Assembly (NCBI GenBank): GCA_030765065.1
Contig: CM060977.1
Span: 159,598,052-159,662,051 of the forward strand
Origin: Deroplatys truncata
Lineage: Eukaryota > Arthropoda > Insecta > Mantodea > Mantidae
Reading direction: 5' to 3'
DNA: 64,000 bases
Shown here piece after piece: positions 56,282 to 64,000 of the stretch. The notes beneath the pieces are model-generated. The model worked only from the letters and a program-made list of their open reading frames with translations, was not told where the DNA came from and searched no databases. How positions within the stretch are numbered: the first letter of the stretch is position 1; every line of letters begins with the position of its first letter. The position numbers and the translations under genes are program-made.

Positions 56282-56473
56282 GTGGCCATAAATGGAAAGC
56301 ATTACTGTTCCTATGCCTATAAAGTGGATGTGTTACATATCCAAAATGTAGAAGTGCATGGAGATGTGACTCTGGATTACATTGACTACAGAAGGACTGA
56401 TGTGTATCCTGAGAAAATTCCAAGCATGCCAGAGGAGGATGTACTTACTGAAGATGGCATTTTGGATTCAATT
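56282..56473 (+). CDS. Galectin, exon encoding the end of the first CRD and the linker
   Basis: 192 bases, 64 codons, phase 0 in and 0 out, between a TTGGAATTTCGTAG acceptor and an ATT|GTAAGC donor. It encodes VAINGKHYCSYAYKVDVLHI, then NVEVHGDVTLDYIDY, the last strands of the CRD (V-x-x-NGxHxxxFxHR and the V-x-GDV closing pattern of the family, with YAYKV where FxHR is usual). About 25 residues of acidic, proline-containing linker follow (YPEKIPSMPEEDVLTEDG). Joining to the exon at 29551-29758 gives an uninterrupted F-M-V-A-I-N-G. The linker is short compared with many tandem-repeat galectins. Confidence 0.92.
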
Positions 56474-57511
56474 GTAAGCATTATCATATATATATTGGAT
56501 TCTCTTTGGCTTAGAACAGGGATGATCAGATCGCTATATTGTTTATGAAAGCTCTATTGCAAATAATAAAGAAATAAGTGAAGTAGAATGACAAAGAAGC
56601 TGTTAACATTTATGCATTGGTATATTTATAGCAGGAGATGTTGGCTTGAGGTTCAAAATTAATCTTAAATGAATACAATTTTATAATATGCTTAAGTAAG
56701 AGAGAGTGAGAGTGTGTGAGAGTGAGAGTGCATGATATATTAGAATTTTTAAGATTTCAGAAAAAAAACTTTCAAATTAATGTTCAGTAATTTAAAAAAG
56801 TAGCTGTTTATTTCTTTATGGATAAATTAAGGTTTGGATGGGGAAGCAGGTCTGTCATCACTTATTATTTTTGTAACACTGACATTATGGAAATGTTTTT
56901 ATTCAGTAAATCTTAAACCATAGACTTACTAATTACATTCATTGTTAAGTTACGCCTTTAATGAATGACATAATACTGCATTTGAAAGCAGTTACTAGGT
57001 CTTCTGGGAATATAAGCTGCAGTACTAACTGTATGTAGTTTTATAAGCTGAAATATACACCTGAGTAGTATTTGAATATTTAAATTGTAACCAATAGCAT
57101 CTACTTGATGCACATGATAAGTAAAGAAAATACTTTGCTTAGAGAGGGGGATTTCTTATAGGATGTAGTACACCTATGTTGTTGATTGTCACAAATTCTT
57201 GTTCTCTAATGCTTAGCATGCTAGCCTCCAAATCCAGATGTCCTGGGTTCAATTCCTGGCCTGGAGGGGAATTTTTCTTTAGCCAGGATTACTCCCTATC
57301 CCAGAGTCTGAAAGCATGCAAGAGAGTCTGAATATGTGTGAATTTAAGACAAACCCAAAAACCAAAAATTAACACAAACACCATAAGCATTTGTTCCAAA
57401 GGTAAAGCCACAGCCACCAATATGAACTATAATGTTAAAGGTGGCATATAAATAGTAAAAAAAAATTGGAGGTGAAGAGTGTAAGAGTGTGTATCTCTCT
57501 CAGAATGTTTT
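56474..57511. other. Galectin intron with a tRNA-like SINE relic near 57205-57460
   Basis: GCTTAGCATGCTAGCCTCCAA followed by a GGGTTCAATTCC B box near 57245, then GGAGGGGAATTTTTCTT, forms a tRNA-headed repeat. A (GAGT)n patch lies at about 56700-56730. No gene. Confidence 0.45.
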
Positions 57512-57628
57512 TGGCAACTAAGGGGAAGATAATGGAAAGAGCTTTGAAATTTTGGTTCAGAACTTTAAATCTAGGAAAAAGTAATGTGTTAAGACAATGT
57601 ATAGAATACCAAGAGAATACCTTAATGA

Positions 57629-58162
57629 ATGAATGATGGATGGGTAAGTAATTTACGGAACATTTTGGAGAAAAATGGGTTAGGAGACATGTGGAGAAGG
57701 AGAGAAAATAACGTGAAAAGTTTTTGGAAAAAGGCGAGGAAAAAACTGGAAGATATAGAAATACAAATCATGTTCAGTGAGATTGCCGAAAAGAGCTCAT
57801 TAGTTTGTTATAGGCCAATGAAAAATACATGGGGTAGGGAAAAATATATACACATAGTAAATAAAGAAGAGAGAGAATCTATTGCATGGGTAAGAACCGG
57901 AGCATGGAGCCTAAGAGGGTTAAGACAGGGTATTCCTCAGAACCATTGTCCGATATGTGGTGGCAATGAAGACATTGAACACATAGCAGTTAAGTGCCAA
58001 GGAACAGAAAATTGGAGAAAAGAATTTTTTAATAAGAAGTGGTTGAAGGGGGATAGAAATACTCTTATAATCGAAATGATGTGCAAGGACGCTAGAAGCA
58101 TTGGACAGTTTTTGTGTAAAGTAAAAGATAAATGGCTTTGGACAGTGGATAGAGAAAAGTAA
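57629..58162 (+). pseudogene. C-terminal pol fragment of the unclassified LINE
   Basis: 177 codons open, starting only because the element is truncated. Motifs: GLGDMWRRRENNVKSFWKKA (basic), the AWVRTGAWSLRGLRQG segment and the zinc motif CPICGGNEDIEHIAVKCQGT, ending KVKDKWLWTVDREK. The same region in copy 1 (about 45730-45230) has frame breaks, so this copy gives the better view of the protein tail. Confidence 0.75.
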
Positions 58163-58291
58163 GGGGTAGCGTATCTTACTTTGAATGGAAAACTATGGTG
58201 AATGTGTGATGGTTAAGTAATCAATAAGTGAAAAGAGAAAAACAAGTGGAAATTGGACATGAAAAAACTAAAAAAAACAAGATAATTTATT

Positions 58292-58450
58292 GACAAGAAA
58301 TTGTAAAATGTAAATAATCTGTAGTGATTGTCTACTGAATGCGTTGACAGGAAATTGTAAAATGTAAATAATCTGTAGTGATTGTCTACAGAATGCGTTG
58401 ACAGGAAATTGTAAAATATAAATAAACTGTAGTGATTGTCAACTGAATGA
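58292..58450 (+). repeat. 54-bp tandem repeat, about 3 units, in the LINE 3' UTR
   Basis: Units at 58292-58345, 58346-58399 and 58400 to about 58450, each GACAGGAAATTGTAAAATGT... ending ...GAATGCGTT. Copy 1 of the element has a single unit at about 45060-45115, so this is an expansion. Confidence 0.9.
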
Positions 58451-58948
58451 GTGGCCAGGGTCAAAGTGCAGTAGACAATCAAATTGTAAAACTCTTAGCA
58501 CAATAAAATATAACCAAATAAGATAACTTTACTTGGAGTTTAAATACCATTTTGACACTTAATGTGGTAATATTGACTCAGCATTACTAGTGCAATAAGC
58601 AAGCCCTCGATATAGCATAGCACACTAGAGGAGACAGAAGAGTCTTTTGGACAGAATATTTTACATAATGGAGGAAATAGATGATGTAAAAATGTGATTT
58701 TAAGGCAGAATATTTTAGAAAAAAAGCATTTTCACGGGAGCTCTAAACAAGCTGTACCACAGAGTTTGCTACTGCTCAGGGTAGCATACAAACACCACTT
58801 ATTACTAGAAAAGTTTTGATTACGTTTTTATTTTACGTTTATTTAATTCTATTTTTATTTACAACACATTTTGAGGTTTCTTCAAGGTTTACAGTGTGTA
58901 ATAAAATAGAAAATATGTAGATCACTTATTTCCATAAAAAAAAGAACA

Positions 58949-58949
<1 letters not shown>

Positions 58950-58989
<40 letters not shown>
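58950..58989 (+). repeat. (TA)n microsatellite before galectin exon 59022
   Basis: About 20 TA units, ending 30 bases before the splice acceptor TTTTCCTTGCAG. Confidence 0.95.
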
Positions 58990-58994
<5 letters not shown>

Positions 58995-59021
58995 TTTAAC
59001 CTATTATTCTTTTCCTTGCAG

Positions 59022-59110
59022 GCCACACCTTACTTATGCACTCTTAGTGAGGAGTTCAAGATGGGAAAATGCATAGAGATTGTTGGTCGAGTAAAGCGAC
59101 TGCCTCATTC
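59022..59110 (+). CDS. Galectin, exon encoding the start of the second CRD
   Basis: 89 bases between a CTTTTCCTTGCAG acceptor and a TC|GTAAGT donor, phase 0 in and phase 2 out. It encodes ATPYLCTLSEEFKMGKCIEI then VGRVKRLPHS. The xPYxxxLxxxFxxGKxIxIxGxV pattern is the opening strand set of a galectin CRD. Its length and phases are the same as those of the exon at 25721-25809, the mark of an internal duplication of a CRD exon set. The next two exons, with the second sugar-binding core, should lie beyond the window. A Gypsy element fills the following intron from 59489. Confidence 0.88.
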
Positions 59111-59488
59111 GTAAGTGTCAATTTAATGTTACTGTCATCACATACTGTATTGGAAATTCTGACTTAAACAAAGGTACTAGAAAACCTAAGGTGTATATTT
59201 GTAAGAAGCATTAAAAAACAAAATACCTCCAATAGTAAAATTTATGGGAGAAAGGAAACAAAGTCTGGAACTCTTTACAAAATTATGGATTTATTTTGGA
59301 AAAGTAGTTTTGGAAGACATGTGTTTTAAGAAGATCTTTCAAATAGAAATATTTAAATTTTTTTTAATGCATACTTTTGATCTTAAACTGATACTTGATT
59401 TTTTCTGCAGTGTAAAGTTACTGTAGTAGCTTATATATTTTCTGGTTTTTACCCACAACGTTGCCTGCATGAATATGTATTTTACATA
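59111..59488. other. Galectin intron before the Gypsy element
   Basis: AT-rich, no gene. TTTTACATA directly precedes the LTR. Confidence 0.5.
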
Positions 59489-59679
59489 TGTGGCGGCACG
59501 TAATTCATTACTCTATGTATATAAACAAAACCAATCTACTTGTTTCTTTTTTGTTTTCTGTGTACCTTTGTCTGGCTACCAAAAGATGACACCACATATT
59601 GTTAATGTTTTAGTGCACCTAAGATTAATGTAGCTTTTTAATGTGATAATAAATCACACATTTGGAACTAAAGGTTACA
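59489..59679 (+). repeat. 5' LTR of the Gypsy element
   Basis: 191 bases, TGTGGCGGCACGTAATTC to GGAACTAAAGGTTACA, with TG...CA ends. It aligns with the sequence from 63824 to the window end. Differences between the two are frequent, so the insertion is not recent. Confidence 0.88.
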
Positions 59680-59681
59680 TT

Positions 59682-59699
59682 TGGTGAACCCAATGTGAG
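59682..59699 (+). promoter_or_regulatory. Primer-binding site, tRNA-Trp-like
   Basis: TGGTGAACCCAATGTGAG begins two bases after the LTR. It resembles TGGTGACCCCGACGTGA, the complement of the tRNA-Trp 3' end used by the CsRn1 lineage, with several mismatches. Confidence 0.55.
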
Positions 59700-59767
59700 T
59701 ACGTAAGGAGTTACGATATGCAGGTACACTGTAAATATACTTATATAGTTATATAGACATGACAACA

Positions 59768-60350
59768 TGTCCAATCCAACTGAAAATAACGAAGCAGGAG
59801 TTGACAGGGAATCTTAGTAGTAGCTGTGAAAAAAAGCTGCCTTTTTGGTGCAAGAACGTTAAAGTATGGTTCTTGCAAGTGAATCCCAGCTCATTAAGGC
59901 AAACAAAATGACCAAACATCATTATATACATCTCGACAGTGAAATTTCCGAGTTGATATTGGACTTCATAACCAAGCCATTGTCAGCTATACTGCATGGC
60001 GATTTAAAGGCATGCCTTATCACTGAATTTGAAGAATCTGAGACCCATAAAGCCAAGAGGCTACTTACAAAAGTAGAGTTAGGAGATAAAATACCATCCT
60101 CCTTACTCAGAGAAATGCATGCTCTGACTGGATCACAAATAACAAATGATTTTCTAAAAACTATTTCTACAATGACTTCCTACTAATGTATGATCCATTC
60201 TAGCTGCTAGTCAAGATGTAAGTGTGGAAGCTATGGTATCCATGGCCGATAAAATTATAGAGAGTACAACACCTAGTCAGTCCGTCTATAGCACTGAAGT
60301 AGTTGGTCAGTCATCTCAAAATGAACGTATGTCACATCTGGAAAAGTAAC
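59768..60350 (+). pseudogene. Gypsy gag remnant
   Basis: ATG at 59768 starts a short frame that stops after 16 codons. Coding resumes at 59866-60186 with MTKHHYIHLDSEISELILDF, HGDLKACLITEFEESETHKA and LLTKVELGDKIPSSLLREMH. The LGDxxPSxLLRxM block is characteristic of CsRn1-type gag. No zinc-knuckle region is clearly preserved. It is broken by stops and a frame change. Confidence 0.7.
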
Positions 60351-60559
60351 TTTCCGAGGTAACGAGTTATATCCAAGAGCTCTGAACCTGATCACCATCA
60401 TGGACTAGATCCCAGTCACCTCAACAAAAGCACAAGTATTCCATTTGGTGATACCACTATAAGTTCAAGCAAAATGTTAAACAGTGCACACCTCCATGTT
60501 CGTTCGTTCATCACCCTTCCAGCAACACACCACCAGAAAACCCTTAGGGCCATCACTTG

Positions 60560-63060
60560 GTGTGGCACAAAGTGAGGTAGTTGAATTATCTCGCCGCCTG
60601 TTCATAAAGATTGCAACATTGGTCTACAATTTTTGGTGGATTCTGGAGCTGATGTTTCAGTCCTACTCGCATCTGGATTAGAGTGCAAAAACATTCAGAA
60701 GCAACAAATTTATGCAGCAAATGGTTCTATAATACACACTTGTCGGGAACACCTACTTAACCGTGATATAGCCTACAGAGAAAATTTCCATGGCCATTTC
60801 TTCTAGCTGATGTCCACCATCCTATTATTGGAGCTGACTTTTTGGGTTATTTTGGTCTTTTCTAGACATTAAATCAAAGCAGCTGATTGACAGGCAAACT
60901 TAAATTGCAAGTACAGGCTTTATCAATGCAACAAATCACAGCTCAGTGCTCTTGATAGATCCACAACACAAATATCAAGATTTATTAAAGAGATTTCCTA
61001 ACCTCCTCATTGAGAAGCCTAATTTCATCTCTCCTGAGTTACGCTACATACACAATCACCGCTACAGGACCTCCACTGCATGCATGAGCCAGACATTTAC
61101 CACCAGATAAACTAGCCCAGGCAAAACTCGAATCCCAAGAGATGATCAACCTTGGCATATGCCGGCCTTCAAAAAGCTGCTGGTCCAATTCTTTCCATCT
61201 ACTCCCTAAAAAGGATGGAACATGGCGCCTTTGTGGTGATTATTGAGCATTAAATGCCATCACAGTACTCGATTGCTATCCAGTTCCTCATCTACAGGAT
61301 TTCAACAGTCAACTCTCTAACAAAATAATTTTTTCCAAAGTCAACCTCATTAGAGCTTATCATATCCCTGTAACACATGAAGATATCCCAAAGGCACCCA
61401 TCATTACTCCATTTGGTCTTTTCAATGTATGAAGATAACATTTGGTTTATGCAATGCAGCACAAACATTTAAATGTTACATTTATGGTATTTTGTGTAAT
61501 TTACCCTTTACTTATGCTTACCTTGATGACATCCTGGTAGCATCATCGTCAGAGGAAGAACGTATCATCTACATACAACAACTTTTTGAATGCCTAGATG
61601 AACATCACCTCAGTATCAATGTAGGAAAGTGCATCTTTGGCAAAAAAGAATATCGTTTCTGGGTTATCTGGTGTCAAACCAGGGAGTTTCACCATTAGCG
61701 GACAGAGTGCAATTCATCAAAGACTTTCCACATCCCACAACTGTAGGAGAACTTTGACGATTTTTAGGACTTTTGAACTTCTACCGATGCTCCTTACCAC
61801 ACACTGCAGAAACTTAACAACCCTTATATGACCTCTGCAAAAATGCAAAGGAAAAAAACAACCACCTGGAATCATGCGACAGATCAATCACTCAGCAAGT
61901 TGAAAGAAGATATAGCTAATGCAGCCCTACTTGCTCAACTTTCAGCTGATCTTCCTTTAATCTTAATGGTTGATGCTTCAGACTACGCCACAGGTGCCTT
62001 GCTACAACAACTGAGGGGAGAAATGCCAGAACCACTCGCATTCTTCTCCAAGTCTCTCACAGAAACACAATGCAAGTATAGCACCTATGATTGTGAATTA
62101 TTAGTGGCCTATTCTGCTGTGAAACACTTCAGGTACTTGCTAGAGGACAGAGAGTTCATAATATTCTCGGACAAAAGCCATTAACTTTTGCCTTCAAACA
62201 ACTCTTGGACAAAGCAACACCCAGATAACAGCGACACCTTGATTATCTTGCTCAGTTCACTACAGATATTTGTTATCTTCCAGGTGGAGAGAATATTCCT
62301 GCCGACACGTGTTCTAGGTTTGCAGACATCACTTTGCCAGCGAGCATCTCATATGAAGATATTCTTAAGTTACAAAGGGACAATACAGAATTGGAAAATC
62401 TTAAGACATCAGAATCCTGTACACTGAAATTCACCAGCATTGTATTACCTGATACTGAGTTAATTTATGATAATTTTACAGAAAAGCTCAGACCTTATGT
62501 CCCACCATCCTACAGAAAAAGAATCTTTCATATACTACACGACTTAGCCCATCCTGGCATAAAAGGTACAGCGGATTTGATACAACATTGCTTTATTTGG
62601 CCTTTATGGAAACAAAATATAAAACAGTGGACAAGGTCCTGTATTCCTTGTCAACAAGCATAAGAACTTTCAATCAAGTTAACGATTGCTTCTCTCATCT
62701 CCATGTGGATATAGTAGGACCACTACCTTGTTCTCAGGGTTTCACATACCTCCTAACGATGATAGACAGCTTTACACATTGGCCAGAAGCAGTACCACTG
62801 AAAGACATCATGGCATACTCTCTTGTTATCACGGATTGCATGTTTTGGCATCCTACAATTTATAACCACGGACAGAGAACGATAGTTTGACTGCTAACTG
62901 TTCACTCACCTCACCAAAGTGGGTATACATCACATAAAAACTACTGCTTACCATCCTGCATCCAACAGGAAAGTTGAACGCTTGCACCGCAGTGTTAAAG
63001 CAGCATTAAGAGTTCGCCTCTGAGATGACTGGGTCTACAACTTGCCCACATCTTAATGGG
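60560..63060 (+). pseudogene. Gypsy pol remnant
   Basis: Order of domains: protease with LVDSGADVSVL near 60635, then RT with TFGLCNAAQTFKCYIYGI and YLDDILVASSSEEE (active site at 61519-61530), FECLDEHHLSINVGKCIFG. RNase H follows with LILMVDASDYATGALLQQ near 61965 and STYDCELLVAYSAVKHFRYL. The integrase zinc finger is HDLAHPGIKGTADLIQH...CIPC (62540-62660), and its core has HVDIVGPLP, LLTMIDSFTHWPEAVPLKDI and, near 62950, TAYHPASNRKVERLH. At least six frame breaks, so no functional protein. Confidence 0.85.
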
Positions 63061-63267
63061 CCTCCGCACTTATGTCATACCAGAATATATTATCACTCTG
63101 GCAGAAGTGGCCTATGGTGTCAGTGAAGCTTCCAGCTGATTTCGATGATTCAACACCTGTGGACTGTGATATTCCTTCTTCTGTCTTCAACCTGAAGCAG
63201 CACACGACCTCACTAAAATCAATCAACATTCAACATCACTCTGCAAAATCTGTGTTCATTTATCCAG

Positions 63268-63572
63268 ATTGGTCCTCCATGGTGTAGTGGTTACCATGCT
63301 AGGCTCTAGTTTCCGAGGTTGTGGGTTCAAACCCGGCGGAGGGCGATGGATTTTTTCGGGCATAGAAATCCTTAGCATGGCTTCCTTCGGAAGGGAAGTA
63401 AAGCCAAGCCGATGGTCCCGTGTCGTAGATTTATGGCACGTAAAAGAACCTCAAGCCTGATAAAGAGGCCTCTGAGCAAAATTACTGGTTTTTCACGCCC
63501 AAAGTAGAATGGGATGCTAAGAACCATAGCAGTTAAAGAGCGTCCATAAATAAACCTCAATTTCATTTCATT
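63268..63572 (+). repeat. tRNA-derived SINE, copy S6, nested in the Gypsy element
   Basis: The best-preserved head of the family: GGTCCTCCATGGTGTAGTGG with an A box, and GGGTTCAAACCCGG with a perfect B box. The full body follows, with an (ATTTC)n-like tail. TTCATTTATCCAG at 63255-63267 and TTCATTCATCCAG at 63573-63585 are the 13-base target duplication with one mismatch. Confidence 0.92.
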
Positions 63573-63823
63573 TTCATTCATCCAGAGCGGAAACCTCTCC
63601 ATATGCAGTGGTGAAACTTGCTGAAAAGTACTTCACATTGGAAATGCCTCAAGGTCAACAGACCTAAACCAGCTTTCCTGCTGAATAATATGGACACTAC
63701 ATCACCCAAGTACCCGATAATCAACCCACCAGCCAGTCCAGCACCCAGCATACTGTGTGTTCTGGTTGCACAGTGCACTTCCCAAAGAAGTTCCTCCATG
63801 TTGTCAATGGGGAGGGAGTAGTA

Positions 63824-64000
63824 TGTGGCAGCACTTAATTCATTACTCTATGATACAAACAAAAACAATCCTCTTGTTTCTTTTTTGTTTTCTCTGTACC
63901 TTTCCTGGCTACCAATAGAGGACACCACATATTGTTAGTGTTTCAGTGTACATAAGTTTAATGTAGCTTTTTAACATGTTGATGATATATTTATTTGCTT
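63824..64000 (+). repeat. 3' LTR of the Gypsy element, cut by the window end
   Basis: Starts TGTGGCAGCACTTAATTC right after GAGTAGTA and matches the 5' LTR for 177 bases with scattered substitutions and indels. About 14 bases should lie beyond the window. Confidence 0.85.

Larger units (their letters stand above)
57512..58510 (+). mobile_element. Unclassified non-LTR retrotransposon, copy 2 (5'-truncated)
   Basis: Begins inside pol, at the point matching 45850 of the minus-strand copy, and runs to the shared 3' terminus CTCTTAGCACAATAAAATA. Over the overlap the two copies are nearly the same base for base. The plus frame 57629-58162 encodes the C-terminal part, with SIAWVRTGAWSLRGLRQGIP and CPICGGNEDIEHIAVKC, a C-x2-C...H-x4-C zinc motif. 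It is truncated, so non-autonomous. Confidence 0.85.
59489..64000 (+). mobile_element. Ty3/Gypsy LTR retrotransposon, CsRn1-like, degenerate
   Basis: 5' LTR 59489-59679, a primer-binding site, gag, protease, RT, RNase H and integrase in Gypsy order, a purine-rich tract (GGGGAGGGAGTAG) at 63809-63821 and the first 177 bases of the 3' LTR, cut by the window end. A SINE is inserted at 63268-63572. Frameshifts and stops occur throughout pol. The element is in the same orientation as the galectin gene. Confidence 0.88.

Noticed and set aside
58213..58482. Repetitive 89-codon frame with HSVDNHY units
   Set aside because: Antisense translation of the 54-bp tandem repeat in a LINE 3' UTR.

Overview
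This is eukaryotic nuclear DNA: AT-rich, gene-poor and packed with transposable elements, with one host gene that can be recognised. Spliced exons, tRNA-derived SINEs, mariner, hAT, Tigger and Harbinger-type DNA transposons, R1-, I- and CR1-type non-LTR retrotransposons and a Ty3/Gypsy element together point to an arthropod, most likely an insect with a large genome. I cannot name the species.

Host gene. Four plus-strand exons (25721-25809, 29551-29758, 56282-56473, 59022-59110) encode a tandem-repeat galectin, a beta-galactoside-binding lectin. The first three form a complete first carbohydrate-recognition domain (CRD) and a short linker. The fourth starts the second CRD, which continues beyond the window. 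Reading frame and splice phase are kept across all four exons, which have GT/AG boundaries. Introns are 3.7, 26.5 and 2.5 kb and are full of mobile DNA. The 5' end of the gene was not found with confidence.

Layout. 0.9-3.6 kb: an hAT transposon relic with an 8-bp target duplication. 3.9-10.3 kb: SINEs, a non-LTR scrap, the first copy of an unclassified 0.85-kb repeat (called U here) and a Harbinger-like element with a 26-bp perfect terminal inverted repeat. 11.0-19.0 kb: an R1-clade retrotransposon on the minus strand, broken by a U repeat, a mariner, a SINE that itself carries a second mariner, and a pair of inverted hAT MITEs. 20-25 kb: a second SINE family, an RNase H fragment, more U copies and a second R1 fragment. 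25.7-29.8 kb: galectin exons 1-2 of CRD-1. 30-37 kb: a maT-type (DD37D) transposon and two foldback elements. 38-47 kb: three minus-strand non-LTR elements in a row, including a CR1-like one with an uninterrupted 938-aa endonuclease/reverse transcriptase ORF and an esterase-type ORF1. 47-58.5 kb: a Tigger relic, four U copies, SINEs, galectin exon 3 and a truncated non-LTR copy. 59-64 kb: galectin exon 4, then a decayed Gypsy element with a 5' LTR, a SINE insertion and the start of its 3' LTR at the window edge.

Nothing here works as an operon-like system. The main points are the galectin gene with two altered sugar-contact positions, the abundant unclassified U repeat whose ends can be placed by a paralogous empty site, and the deeply nested R1 locus that records an order of insertions.
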